Of a stretch of 64,000 nucleotides of DNA, positions 34,310-43,855 are shown piece after piece. A program made the translations under genes and the position numbers. The stretch covers positions 62,001 to 126,000 of the forward strand of contig LHBX01000016.1 in the NCBI GenBank assembly GCA_001704065.1, read 5' to 3'. Every line of letters starts with the position of its first letter. The first letter of the stretch is position 1. Source of the DNA: Pelagibacteraceae bacterium GOM-A1. Lineage in GTDB: Bacteria; Pseudomonadota; Alphaproteobacteria; Pelagibacterales; Pelagibacteraceae. Under the pieces are notes generated by a model. It ran no database searches. It was not told the origin of the DNA and saw only the letters and a list, made by a program, of their open reading frames with translations.

Positions 34310-35067
34310 TATTTTGCTGTCCAACCTCCATCAATCACAATTGATGTCCCGGTTATCATACTTGCAGCATCTGAAGCTAAAAAACATACCGCTGTAGCCA
34401 CATCAGACTCCGTTGCAACTTTTCCCATGGGTATATTGCTTAAAGCAAGCTGTTTAAATTTTTTATTTTTAAAGAATTTTTTAACCATTGGAGTTTCAAC
34501 AAATGTAGGTGCAACTGTATTTACTCTGATATTTTTTGTTGCAAGTTCAACACCCATTCCTTTTGTTAATCCCTCAATTCCAAATTTTGTCATGTTATAA
34601 ACATTTCTACCCGACATACCTACATGCCCTAATTGTGAGGACATATTAATTATAGAGCCACCTTTTTTTTTATTTTTTAACATTTTTAGGACTACTAATT
34701 GTGCAACATTGAATGCTGCTTTCATATTTAAATCTACAAGATAATTCATACTTGTTTGTTTGATTTTTTCGAAAGGCTCAGGAATATTTGTACCAGCATT
34801 ATTTACAAGTATATCTACTTTCTTAATTTTTTTTAATTTAGAAGTAAGATCTTCGTAATCCATAATATCGCAGGTTATTTTAACTAATTTTCCTTTTACT
34901 TTTTTTATATCTTTTTGAAGCTTATCAAGATCAGAAGCAGTTCTACTTACTCCAATTATTGTTGCACCAGCTTCTGCAAGAGCAATAGAACATGCTCTAC
35001 CAATACCTTTTCCTGCACCTGTTACTAAAGCAACTTTATTTTTTAAATTTATCTTTTTTAAATACAT
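34309..35067 (-). CDS. Short-chain dehydrogenase/reductase
   Basis: The 252-residue classical SDR has TGAGKGIGRA for NAD(P), NNAG at 89-92 and the triad Ser144, Tyr157, Lys161. The C-terminal half has the typical PMGKVATESDVA and GTSIVIDGGW ending. It oxidises or reduces an alcohol or ketone. Its place between TerC and M23 in a run with a GMC oxidoreductase and an MhpD-like enzyme suggests a catabolic role. A 3-oxoacyl-ACP reductase is a common alternative label. Confidence 0.9.
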   Translation of the reverse strand: MYLKKINLKNKVALVTGAGKGIGRACSIALAEAGATIIGVSRTASDLDKLQKDIKKVKGKLVKITCDIMDYEDLTSKLKKIKKVDILVNNAGTNIPEPFEKIKQTSMNYLVDLNMKAAFNVAQLVVLKMLKNKKKGGSIINMSSQLGHVGMSGRNVYNMTKFGIEGLTKGMGVELATKNIRVNTVAPTFVETPMVKKFFKNKKFKQLALSNIPMGKVATESDVATAVCFLASDAASMITGTSIVIDGGWTAK

Positions 35068-35646
35068 TTATAAAAATAGTTTTACGTCTGTATATATTAG
35101 CTCTATTGCAACAAATAATATTGCTAATAATCCAACCCATCCTATCCATTTATACTTTTTAATCCAGCCAGATATCAAAGTTGCTGCAGTAGCCATCAAA
35201 ACAATTGATAAAACTAGACCAAATATTAATAACATGTAGTGATCTCTAGCTGCACCCGCTACTCCTAACACATTATCTAAACTCATTGTTACATCTGCTA
35301 GAATTACAGTTGTTATTGCCTTCATGAATGAACTATTATCTACTTTTTTTACATTTTCCTCAGCATTACCATTCATTTTAATTACATCCACGTAAAGTCT
35401 GTAACATATATAAAGAAGTAATACTCCACCTATAAGTCTAAGTCCTGTGATTTGTAATAGATAAGCAGTTATAAGTGTAAATATAATTCTTAAAACTACT
35501 GCTGCTCCAATTCCCCAAAAAATAATTTTTTTTCTCTGCTCAGTTGGAAATTGAGATGCAACCATTCCAATTATAATTGCATTATCTCCTGCTAAAACTA
35601 AATCGATAAAAACTATTTGAAAAAAAATTACTATTTGTTCAGTCAT
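35068..35646 (-). CDS. TerC/YjbE-family integral membrane protein
   Basis: The 192-residue protein has about six membrane helices and the family motifs with membrane acidic residues: VLAGDNAIIIG near residue 20 and SLDNVLGVAGAA in the second half. TerC proteins are linked to metal (manganese) export and protein metallation. The stop directly precedes the SDR start in the same orientation. Its upstream end overlaps the GMC gene by 4 bases. Confidence 0.9.
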   Translation of the reverse strand: MTEQIVIFFQIVFIDLVLAGDNAIIIGMVASQFPTEQRKKIIFWGIGAAVVLRIIFTLITAYLLQITGLRLIGGVLLLYICYRLYVDVIKMNGNAEENVKKVDNSSFMKAITTVILADVTMSLDNVLGVAGAARDHYMLLIFGLVLSIVLMATAATLISGWIKKYKWIGWVGLLAILFVAIELIYTDVKLFL

Positions 35647-37247
35647 CTTCTACTATCCTCAATTATCATATCAGCTGCTTTTTCCGCAATCATTATTGTC
35701 GGTGCATTTGTATTTCCTGATGTGATATGAGGCATAACAGAGGCATCTACAACCCTTAAATTTTCTAGTCCGTGAGCGACTAATCTATCATTAACAACAG
35801 CATTTTCATCTTTACCCATTCTACATGTGCTCACCGGATGGAATATAGTATTTGCAAATTTTCCAGCTTCAGTTGCTAATTCTTCATTATCAGTAATATT
35901 GATTCCCGGTCTAAGCTCTTCAGGTTGATAATCTTTATAAGCTTTAGATTCCATAACAATTTTTCTTACAATCTTTAATGCTTTTCCAGCAATCTCACGA
36001 TCTTCATCGGTTGATAAATAATTCATTTTTATTTTTGGTGAAACTCTGGTGTCTGGAGATTTTAATTCTATAGATCCTCTGCTTGTTGGTCTTACATTTG
36101 TAATTGTTGGAGTGAACGCTGGAAATTTATGTAAAGCTGATTTTCCTAAAAGATCAGTACTTGCTGGTGAAATATGAAATTGAAGATTTGGAGTTTCTAA
36201 ATGTTCATCACTTTTAACAAAACCACAAACATAACTTGCTCCAACTGTTAAAGGTCCTTTTCTTAAGAGAAGAAACTTCAAACCAGAAAACATTTTTTTA
36301 GTAAAACTGTAGTAAATATCATTTAAAGTTTCTAAATTTTTAATTTTATAAACAGGTCTTAACATTAAATGATCAGTTAGATTTCTTCCAACTCCTTGAT
36401 GATCTTTTAAAACATTAATATTATTTTCTTTTAGAAGTTCTCCTGGACCAATACCTGATGCTTGTAATATATGAGGTGAGCCAATTGTACCTGCGCTTAA
36501 TATAATTTCTTTATTAGTTTCAACAGAAAATTCTTTTCCATCTATCCAATAATTTACTTTTTTTGCTTTATTATTTTCAAATTCTATATTTTTAATATGA
36601 GCCTTAGTAATAATTTTTAAATTTTTTCTGCTCTTAACTGGATTTAAATAACCAACTGCTGTACTGCATCTAAAGCCATTTTTAATTGTAAATGGAAAAT
36701 ATCCCATTCCCTCATTATCACCGTTATTAAAATCATCAGTTCTTTTATAACCATGCTCTTCAGCGGCTTCTAAAAATAGATCGAGAACTTTAAATGTTGC
36801 TCTAATTTTCTCAACTGCAATGGGTCCTCCAGAACCATGAAATTCATTTTCTCCAAATTGAAAATCTTCAGACTTTTTAAAATAAGGAAGAACATCATCC
36901 CAAGACCAGCCAACATTACCCAATTGTCTCCAATAATTATAATCATTAGATTGACCTCTAATATAAAGCATTCCATTAATCGAAGAGCTTCCACCTAATG
37001 TTTTACCTCTTGGATAAACCATTTGTCTGTTATCGCAGTTTGGTTCTTTTTCAGTATTAAAACACCAGTCAGTATCTGGATTGTGCATAGTTTTAAAATA
37101 ACCCCCTGGTATATGTATCCATGGATTTGTGTCTTTACCACCAGCTTCAAGTAAAAGAACTTTAGTATCAGGATTTGCCGTTAATCTATTAGCTAAGACA
37201 CAGCCAGCTGAACCAGCGCCAATAATTATGTAATCAAATTTATCCAT
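35643..37247 (-). CDS. GMC-family FAD oxidoreductase (choline dehydrogenase-like)
   Basis: The 534-residue protein has the Rossmann motif GAGSAGCVLANRL at residue 10, the GMC signature GKTLGGSSSINGMLYIRG, and the catalytic His470 with the downstream SGNTNAPT motif. It oxidises a primary or secondary alcohol to an aldehyde or ketone. BetA is the nearest well-known relative, but many GMC enzymes of this type act on other alcohols. It leads a six-gene minus-strand run and is divergent from dctP of TRAP system 2 over 135 bases, so it may process the compound imported there. Confidence 0.92.
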   Translation of the reverse strand: MDKFDYIIIGAGSAGCVLANRLTANPDTKVLLLEAGGKDTNPWIHIPGGYFKTMHNPDTDWCFNTEKEPNCDNRQMVYPRGKTLGGSSSINGMLYIRGQSNDYNYWRQLGNVGWSWDDVLPYFKKSEDFQFGENEFHGSGGPIAVEKIRATFKVLDLFLEAAEEHGYKRTDDFNNGDNEGMGYFPFTIKNGFRCSTAVGYLNPVKSRKNLKIITKAHIKNIEFENNKAKKVNYWIDGKEFSVETNKEIILSAGTIGSPHILQASGIGPGELLKENNINVLKDHQGVGRNLTDHLMLRPVYKIKNLETLNDIYYSFTKKMFSGLKFLLLRKGPLTVGASYVCGFVKSDEHLETPNLQFHISPASTDLLGKSALHKFPAFTPTITNVRPTSRGSIELKSPDTRVSPKIKMNYLSTDEDREIAGKALKIVRKIVMESKAYKDYQPEELRPGINITDNEELATEAGKFANTIFHPVSTCRMGKDENAVVNDRLVAHGLENLRVVDASVMPHITSGNTNAPTIMIAEKAADMIIEDSRR

Positions 37248-37382
37248 ATTTTTTATAAATAATTTTTAATGAATATTTAATGATTTTAAACATTTTTCTC
37301 ATAAAAACTTCGAAATGACGCTTGTATGTACCTTAGATTTTTGAGAGGATCTTAACATTATAAATAAAAAGAGAGGGATATA

Positions 37383-38480
37383 ATGAAAAAAATCGTTTCA
37401 GCGTTGTTTGCTGCTTTCTTAGTATTTGGATTTATTTCAAATGCAAATGCTGCAAAAACGTTAAAGTGTCAGACGGTTATTAGCGCTAAAGGTGATGAAG
37501 CGGTAATGTTAAAAGACTTTACTGACAACGTAACAAAACTAACAGGTGGATCTCTAAAATTTGAAATTATGCCAGCAGGAACAGTAGTTGGAGTTAAAGA
37601 AACTCTTGATGCTGTTGATAAAGGTTTGATTGATTGCGGATTTGCTTGGACTCACTATTGGTCTGGAGAACATCCAGCTGCTATGTTATTTGGTTCGCCA
37701 GTAGCAGGTGGTGGTGTAGGAATTGATAACATCGCATTCTTATCATGGTTTTTATATGGTGGTGGAGAACAACTATATGACAGACTTTGGGGAGAAATGA
37801 AAAGAGACATTAAAGGTTTCATGCTTCAACCAGTTGGTCCAGAAGCTTTAGGATGGTTCCCAAGAAAAATCAAAGACATGGATGATTTCAGAACATTTAA
37901 GTTCAGAACTCCTCCAGGAATTCCAGGTCAAACTTATAAAGACATTGGAATAGCTTCAGTTGCAATGGGTGGTGGAGATATTCTTCCAGCATTGGAAGCA
38001 GGAACTATTGATGCTGCCGAGTGGTGTTGTCCTCAACCAGATAAAGTGTTTGGTATACATAAAGTATTAAAACACTACTATCTACAAGGTTTACACCAAG
38101 TAGTCGTAAATGCTGACTTTTATTTAAACAAAAGCACTTACGATAAATTCACTGACCATGAGAAATTTTCAATGAAGATGGCTGCTGATGCATCGTTGAT
38201 GAGAGCTTTGGCTTACAGAATCAACACTAATGGATTAGCACTTAAAGACTTAACTGAAAATCATGGTGTGATACTTGAAGATACACCAGCAGATTATTTC
38301 CCAGCTTATATGGCTGCAGCGAAAGCAACTTTAGAGAAAAATGCAAAAGAAAACGCATTCTTTAAAGAAGTTTATGACTCAATGATAAGCTTTGCTAATA
38401 CTGCTGTACCATTCTGGTCTGGCGCACAAACATCGAATGCTAAGCTAGGAATGGCTTATGCTAATTCGTTGAAGAAATAA
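37383..38480 (+). CDS. dctP: TRAP transporter substrate-binding protein (system 2, TakP-like)
   Basis: The 365-residue protein has a signal peptide (cleaved at ANAAK) and the DctP fold of the TakP branch. It has DDFRTFKFRTPPG with the carboxylate Arg, and GTIDAAEWCCPQPD at the site where TakP holds a 2-oxoacid and cation. The likely ligand is a 2-oxo or hydroxy acid. A clear Shine-Dalgarno sequence, AGAGGG, ends five bases before the ATG. An intrinsic-terminator-like hairpin follows. Confidence 0.92.
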   Translation: MKKIVSALFAAFLVFGFISNANAAKTLKCQTVISAKGDEAVMLKDFTDNVTKLTGGSLKFEIMPAGTVVGVKETLDAVDKGLIDCGFAWTHYWSGEHPAAMLFGSPVAGGGVGIDNIAFLSWFLYGGGEQLYDRLWGEMKRDIKGFMLQPVGPEALGWFPRKIKDMDDFRTFKFRTPPGIPGQTYKDIGIASVAMGGGDILPALEAGTIDAAEWCCPQPDKVFGIHKVLKHYYLQGLHQVVVNADFYLNKSTYDKFTDHEKFSMKMAADASLMRALAYRINTNGLALKDLTENHGVILEDTPADYFPAYMAAAKATLEKNAKENAFFKEVYDSMISFANTAVPFWSGAQTSNAKLGMAYANSLKK

Positions 38481-38491
38481 ATAAAGTTATT

Positions 38492-38521
38492 AAGCGGGCT
38501 TTTATAAGCCCGCTTTTTTTT
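38492..38521 (+). terminator. Intrinsic terminator-like hairpin between dctP and dctQ (system 2)
   Basis: AAGCGGGCTT (38492-38501) pairs fully with AAGCCCGCTT (38506-38515) around a TTAT loop and is followed by a T run to 38521. dctQ starts only 11 bases later, so it probably gives partial termination that keeps dctP mRNA in excess over the permeases. Confidence 0.75.
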
Positions 38522-38532
38522 CAAAAAAATAT

Positions 38533-39138
38533 ATGTCGGATAATCCAAAGTTAGATATTTCAGATGAAATGATAGCCGAAAGGCGATCAGGATCTGGGAA
38601 GATGCCTGATGATATGCCAACTTGGATGGCTAAAACTATAGTTAACATAGACAAATTTAGTAAATTAATAGGAAACATAGTTTGTTGGATTACGATCCCA
38701 CTAATGCTTGGGATGGTTTATGAGGTTTTAGCAAGAAAATTATTTTTAGCTCCTACAATCTGGGCTTATGATATGAGCAGATTTTTTTATGGAGCATTGT
38801 TTATGTTGGGAGCAGGATACGCTCTTTCAAAAGGTGTTCATATTAGAGCGGATTTTTTATATAGAAATTTTAAAGTTAAAACTCAAGGCAGAATAGATTT
38901 TTGGCTTTACTTATTATTTTATTTTCCAGGATTAATAGTCTTTTTGTATATGACAACAGGCTTTGTCCAAGAAAGTATAATGAGAAACGAAAGAGGGATG
39001 GATACAACATGGATGCCATATATGTGGCCGATTAAATCTTGTCTATGGATTGGAATAGTCTTCCTTCTTATCCAAGGTGTTTCAGAACTTTTTAAAAGTT
39101 ATTACGCAGCCGTCAAAGGTAAATGGCCAGGTAGTTAA
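38533..39138 (+). CDS. dctQ: TRAP transporter small permease (system 2)
   Basis: The 201-residue protein has a polar N-terminal tail of about 40 residues and four membrane helices with the DctQ motif (FLAPTIWAYDMSRFFYGALFM). It forms the membrane unit with DctM. The stop overlaps the dctM ATG. Confidence 0.92.
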   Translation: MSDNPKLDISDEMIAERRSGSGKMPDDMPTWMAKTIVNIDKFSKLIGNIVCWITIPLMLGMVYEVLARKLFLAPTIWAYDMSRFFYGALFMLGAGYALSKGVHIRADFLYRNFKVKTQGRIDFWLYLLFYFPGLIVFLYMTTGFVQESIMRNERGMDTTWMPYMWPIKSCLWIGIVFLLIQGVSELFKSYYAAVKGKWPGS

Positions 39139-40475
39139 TGCTTTCACATTTAATAGACCCAGCAATTTTAGGTTTCGTACTTATTGGTGTGATGTTGTTT
39201 GCAATATTTATAGGTTTCCCAATTTCATTTACTCTTATTTTTTTAGGTTTTGTTTTTGGTTATTTGGGTTTTGGAAAATTAGTTTTCTATTTAATGACAC
39301 TTCAATTTTCGATGGTAATGACCGAACAAACTCTCGCCGCTGTCCCCTTATTTGTATTTATGGGAATAATGATGGAACAAGCAGGTTTAATGGAGAGATT
39401 ATTCTCAGCTTTCCAAATGATGTTGGCAAGAGTTAGAGGTTCTTTATACTATGCAGTTTTATTTGTTTCAGTAATATTCGCTGCCGCAACTGGAATAGTT
39501 GGTGCATCAGTTACAATTCTTGGAATTATGGCTGCTAAATCAATGAATAGATCAAACTATGATGTAAAATTAGCTGCTGGTACGATTACTGCTGGAGGAA
39601 CTTTAGGTATTCTAATTCCACCGAGCATTATGCTTGTAGTTATGGGTCCAATTATGGAAATTCCTGTAACTGATTTATTCGCAGCTGCAATAGTTCCAGG
39701 AATACTGTTGGCATGCTTATATGCTGCATATACTACATTCAGATGTATGATGAACCCAAAATTAGGTCCACCCATACCAGAAGAATTAAGAACAACAGAT
39801 TTAAAAAAATTATGGCTAGAATTTTTCTTAGGATTAGTGCCACCAGCAGCATTAGTATTTGCTGCATTAGGAAGTATTTTATTTGGTTTTGCTACGCCAA
39901 CAGAAGCTGCAGGATGTGGAGCAGGTGGTGCATTATTGCTCTCATTAGCTTACAAAAAATTAACATTAAAAAAATTACAAGATGCATTAGTTAAAACTTT
40001 AGAAATTTCTGCACTAATTATGGTTTTAGTAGCTGCTTCTAATTTCTTTGGAGCAGTGTTTGCAAGATTAGGAACTCCAATGGTTTTAACAGATTTTCTT
40101 TTATCTCTTGAAATGAACAAATATTTAATTTTAGGAATAATCATGATTATGATTTTTCTTTTAGGATGGCCATTAGAGTGGGTACCTATTGTTATGATAG
40201 TTGTTCCTATAATTTTACCATTGGTAGAAGCATTAGGATTTAATTTAACTTGGTTTGCAATTCTTGTTGCTGTTAATTTGCAAACCGCCTGGCTCTCACC
40301 CCCCGTAGCGTTATCTGCTTATTTTTTAAAAGGAGTAGTTCCAAGTTGGGATTTAAAAGATATTTATCTTGGAATGATGCAGTTCATGGTATTACAGATA
40401 ATTGGATTAATTATAATCATAGCGTATCCAAAAATAGTACTATGGTTGCCAACTCTCTTATATGGACAGCAGTAA
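39138..40475 (+). CDS. dctM: TRAP transporter large permease (system 2)
   Basis: The 445-residue polytopic DctM has TLAAVPLFVFMGIMMEQ, GTLGILIPPSIMLVVMG and NLQTAWLSPPVALSAYFLKG, the last being typical of the mannitol/chloroaromatic (TakM-like) branch. It carries out sodium-linked uptake with DctP and DctQ. The overlap with dctQ is 1 base. Confidence 0.95.
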   Translation: MLSHLIDPAILGFVLIGVMLFAIFIGFPISFTLIFLGFVFGYLGFGKLVFYLMTLQFSMVMTEQTLAAVPLFVFMGIMMEQAGLMERLFSAFQMMLARVRGSLYYAVLFVSVIFAAATGIVGASVTILGIMAAKSMNRSNYDVKLAAGTITAGGTLGILIPPSIMLVVMGPIMEIPVTDLFAAAIVPGILLACLYAAYTTFRCMMNPKLGPPIPEELRTTDLKKLWLEFFLGLVPPAALVFAALGSILFGFATPTEAAGCGAGGALLLSLAYKKLTLKKLQDALVKTLEISALIMVLVAASNFFGAVFARLGTPMVLTDFLLSLEMNKYLILGIIMIMIFLLGWPLEWVPIVMIVVPIILPLVEALGFNLTWFAILVAVNLQTAWLSPPVALSAYFLKGVVPSWDLKDIYLGMMQFMVLQIIGLIIIIAYPKIVLWLPTLLYGQQ

Positions 40476-40497
40476 ATAATTGATTAATATCATATAG

Positions 40498-41952
40498 GTG
40501 AATCAAAGCGAAAAATTTCAACTTAGAAATTGGGAACTAGTTTCAATAAATCCTAATAATAGAGACTGGAGTTGGAAAAATTACTTTAACTTTTGGGCGA
40601 TAAATATTCAAACAATAGTTGGGTTTTCTTTAATATCTGCTTTATATTTATTCTATGATCTAAATTTTTTTGTTGTCTTAACAGGATCATTGCTAGCAGG
40701 ATTATTAGTATTTTTTTTTGCTAACATTATTGGAAAAATTTCTCAAAGTAGTGGATTAAGTTTTCCAACAATTCTCAGACTTTCAATGGGTTTTACTGGA
40801 GCAAGATATGTAGGGATGATCAGAGGATTAGTTGGTTTATTCATGTTTGGTGTACAAACATTCTTTATATCAAAGTCACTAGGTTACATTGCAAGGATCA
40901 TTCTATTTAAAATAGACAATCAACTTTTGCAGAATGAAATATTTTTATTATTCTTTTTTGGTTTGAATTTAATTGATTGGGTTTGTTTATTCTTAACTTT
41001 AATTTTTCAATACATCCTTTTTACAAAAGGACAGAATTTTCTAAAATCATTTATTAATTTTTCAGGTCTTTCAATATATTTAGGACTTTCTGTATTATTA
41101 ATTGTTATTTTATCTGAGTATTACAATGAACTACTAAATGGATTAAAACTTAGTTTAGTTTTTAGCAATTTTGCAATTCAGTCGAATATAGCTCCAATAA
41201 TTTCAATTACAGGAACTTTATTTGCTTATTTTGCTATAGTTCTTCTAACTTTTGGAGACTTTTCTAGATACTCAATGAATTATAAAGAGATGACCAAAGG
41301 TAACTTAAGTATAATATTAAATTTAATATTCTTTTCTTTTTTCTCGGTATTAATCACATTAGGTTCAGATATCATTCTTACCAACAAAGGTTTAAATGCT
41401 TCAAGTCTACTTACCAATCCAAATGATATAGTTGGAAAATTTAATAATAATTTTCTAACTTTCTTTTGTTTGATATTTATTATTATCTCTTCGTTATCAA
41501 CTAATTTGATAGCAAATTATATTCCTTCGCAAAATACATTGATAAATTTTTTCCCGAACTCTTTAACGTTAAAAAAAACAGGAATTGTAATATCAATTAT
41601 TGGATTAATTATTTCAACATTTTGGCTTTCAATTTTTAGTAAAGCTAATGTTTTGATATTTGTTGAAGCTGTAGCTACGACTTTTGGCCCAATTTTTGGA
41701 GTATTGGTTGCAGATTATTATTTGTTTAAAAAACAACAAATTAATCACAAAGAGCTTTTTTATCCTAAAGAACATACAGAATATATTTACAGTAACGGTT
41801 GGAACCTCAAAGCATTGTATGCTCTTTTAATTGGATCAATATTTTCTTTATCATCTCTGCTAAATGAAAATTTAATACAATATCAATCTTTTGGATGGAT
41901 TATTGGAGCATTTGCATCTTATTTAGTATATTATTTATTGAATAATAAATAA
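40498..41952 (+). CDS. NCS1-family nucleobase:cation symporter-like permease
   Basis: The 484-residue protein has about 12 membrane helices and the NCS1 start: NRDWSWKNYFNFWAINIQ then GFSLISALYL, and later a FGDFSRYSMNYKEM motif. Family members import cytosine, allantoin, hydantoins or thiamine-like compounds. It uses a GTG start 22 bases after dctM with little Shine-Dalgarno signal. The ligand is unknown. Confidence 0.87.
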   Translation: MNQSEKFQLRNWELVSINPNNRDWSWKNYFNFWAINIQTIVGFSLISALYLFYDLNFFVVLTGSLLAGLLVFFFANIIGKISQSSGLSFPTILRLSMGFTGARYVGMIRGLVGLFMFGVQTFFISKSLGYIARIILFKIDNQLLQNEIFLLFFFGLNLIDWVCLFLTLIFQYILFTKGQNFLKSFINFSGLSIYLGLSVLLIVILSEYYNELLNGLKLSLVFSNFAIQSNIAPIISITGTLFAYFAIVLLTFGDFSRYSMNYKEMTKGNLSIILNLIFFSFFSVLITLGSDIILTNKGLNASSLLTNPNDIVGKFNNNFLTFFCLIFIIISSLSTNLIANYIPSQNTLINFFPNSLTLKKTGIVISIIGLIISTFWLSIFSKANVLIFVEAVATTFGPIFGVLVADYYLFKKQQINHKELFYPKEHTEYIYSNGWNLKALYALLIGSIFSLSSLLNENLIQYQSFGWIIGAFASYLVYYLLNNK

Positions 41953-41954
41953 TA

Positions 41955-42959
41955 ATGAAAGCGCTTGTCTACACTGGTGTTGAGGAGATGGAATTTAGGG
42001 AGGAAAAAGAACCTTCTGAAAAACCTGGAGAAAGCATTCTTAAAGTTCATGCATCAGGTATCTGTGGCTCAGATATGCATGCTTACCACGGAAAAGACGA
42101 GAGAAGAATTCCACCATTAATTTTAGGTCATGAAGTTAGTGGTCAAATAATTAACGGTAAGCTTAAAGAACAAATTTCAGTTCTTAATCCATTAATAACT
42201 TGTAGAAATTGTGAATACTGCAAGAGTGGAAGAGAACATTTATGTCCAGATAGAGTTCTTTTAGGAATGAATAGACCTTACGAAAGGCAAGGTGCATTTG
42301 CTGAACTTATAACAGTTCCAGATCATAATATTTTCAAAGTTCCTGAAAAGCTTGATGTAAAAGAGGCTGCAGTTGCAGAACCAACAGCAGTTTCATATCA
42401 TGCAGTATTATTAGCAGTAGAAGCATCAAAAAAACCATTAAATGAATGTAGAACGCTTGTTCAGGGTGGTGGAGCAATTGGACTATTATGTGCATTAATT
42501 TTATCCAAGATCCAAGGAAATACAAATTTAACTATTTCTGATCCAAATCAAAAAAGACTTAATGCATGCTCAAAATATGTAGATGCAAAAACAGTATCAC
42601 CAGATCATAAAGACATTAAAGAGAGCAGCTTTGATTTAGTTTTTGATACTGTTGGACTTGAAGTTTCACGACAACAGGCAATCAGTGTAGTAAAACCAGG
42701 TGGAATAATAGTTCATATCGGACTAACTCAGCCTGCAGGATCTTTTAATTTCAGAAAAGCAACTCTTCAAGAAGTCACTTTTATTGGGACTTATTGTTAC
42801 ACAAACAAAGAATTTGGAGAAACCATTGATATTTTAACTAATAACAAACTAGGCAAGATAGAGTGGATTGAGTACAGAAATCTTAAAGATGGTTGGGGAG
42901 CTTTTAAAGAAATTCATGATGGAACCTGTTCGGCTCCTAAGATAGTGCTTCTGCCTTAA
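41955..42959 (+). CDS. Zinc-dependent alcohol dehydrogenase (MDR superfamily)
   Basis: The 334-residue protein has the catalytic zinc ligands Cys37 (GICGSD) and His59-Glu60, the structural zinc site Cys83, Cys86, Cys89, Cys97, and a nucleotide site near QGGGAIGLLCALI. It resembles threonine, sorbitol or idonate dehydrogenases. It starts 2 bases after the NCS1 permease, so both probably serve one substrate. Its stop interlocks in TTAA with the small minus-strand frame that follows. Confidence 0.92.
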   Translation: MKALVYTGVEEMEFREEKEPSEKPGESILKVHASGICGSDMHAYHGKDERRIPPLILGHEVSGQIINGKLKEQISVLNPLITCRNCEYCKSGREHLCPDRVLLGMNRPYERQGAFAELITVPDHNIFKVPEKLDVKEAAVAEPTAVSYHAVLLAVEASKKPLNECRTLVQGGGAIGLLCALILSKIQGNTNLTISDPNQKRLNACSKYVDAKTVSPDHKDIKESSFDLVFDTVGLEVSRQQAISVVKPGGIIVHIGLTQPAGSFNFRKATLQEVTFIGTYCYTNKEFGETIDILTNNKLGKIEWIEYRNLKDGWGAFKEIHDGTCSAPKIVLLP

Positions 42960-43087
42960 ATTCTTGGTTTTTTAATAGGTATTAATACCTTTTTTTCTCC
43001 AAATTTTTCAGAATTTTTTGAAATTACAGGTGCAGTTATAATTATAGACCAATAAATCATCAAACCAAAAAGAACTGCTAACTTCAT
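42956..43087 (-). CDS. Single-span small membrane protein (43 aa), hypothetical
   Basis: The ATG at 43087 opens a frame with an N-terminal membrane helix (MKLAVLFGLMIYWSIIITAP) and a basic tail (KKVLIPIKKPRI). The TAA shares TTAA (42956-42959) with the dehydrogenase stop. It occupies the middle of a 223-base gap. No known family is seen. Confidence 0.45.
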   Translation of the reverse strand: MKLAVLFGLMIYWSIIITAPVISKNSEKFGEKKVLIPIKKPRI

Positions 43088-43182
43088 ATCTTCTAAGTAG
43101 AGAACAATAATGATTTATGCATGTTTAAATAATGTCAAAATTTTGAATTTGAAAATTATTTTATCTTTTATATAGAGAGGAC

Positions 43183-43836
43183 ATGTTTAGATTTTTATTT
43201 AAATTAATTTTAGTTACAGCGTTGTTTCAAACTACTTTGTATTCTGAGGAAGTAAAAGTATTTGAGTTTACAGAGAAAGAACTATCAGAATTGACAGTTA
43301 GAAAAGTAAGAGGGGCAGATAATAAAACTGAATATTCTGTTGGCTCTGATGAAAATGGTAATTACCTTAAAGCTATTGCTGATAATGCTGCTTCTGGCCT
43401 AGGTAAGGAGATTAAAATTGATCTAAATAAAACACCTTTCATAAATATTACTTGGAAAATTGAGAAAGACATACCAGGGATAGATGAGACAGCTAAAAAG
43501 GGTCATGACTTTGCAGGAAGAGTATTCGTCATTAAAAAAACTGGAGCAACACCTTTATCCAATAGAGCAATAAATTATGTTTTTTCAAGCAATCAAGAAG
43601 TTGGAAGCAACTTTCCAAGCCCATATACTAAAAAGTCCATAGATAATGTACTTGCTACTACCAAAACAAATTTAAATGAATGGGTAACTGTCAAAGCAAA
43701 CGTTAAAGAAGATTTCAAGAAATTCCATAATTTAGATGTTAATGAGCTAGATGGTATAGCGATCATGTCAGATACAGATAATTCAAAGAAAAAATCAATT
43801 ACTTACTATCAAAATATCTATTTTTCTTCTCAATAA
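43183..43836 (+). CDS. Exported DUF3047-like protein
   Basis: The 217-residue protein has a signal peptide (cleaved near TTLYS). The rest fits the DUF3047 pattern: a Trp in NITWKIEKDIPG, HDFAGRVFVI, RAINYVFSSNQ, then IAIMSDTDNSKK near the end. It is predicted to be a periplasmic beta-sandwich of unknown function. AGAGAGGAC before the ATG may be its ribosome site. The thioesterase gene follows after 19 bases. Confidence 0.8.
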   Translation: MFRFLFKLILVTALFQTTLYSEEVKVFEFTEKELSELTVRKVRGADNKTEYSVGSDENGNYLKAIADNAASGLGKEIKIDLNKTPFINITWKIEKDIPGIDETAKKGHDFAGRVFVIKKTGATPLSNRAINYVFSSNQEVGSNFPSPYTKKSIDNVLATTKTNLNEWVTVKANVKEDFKKFHNLDVNELDGIAIMSDTDNSKKKSITYYQNIYFSSQ

Positions 43837-43855
43837 ATTTTATTAATATCAATTG

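Noticed and set aside
37248-37382. Riboswitch upstream of TRAP system 2 dctP
   Set aside because: The 135-base leader has a Shine-Dalgarno site but no conserved core I recognise.
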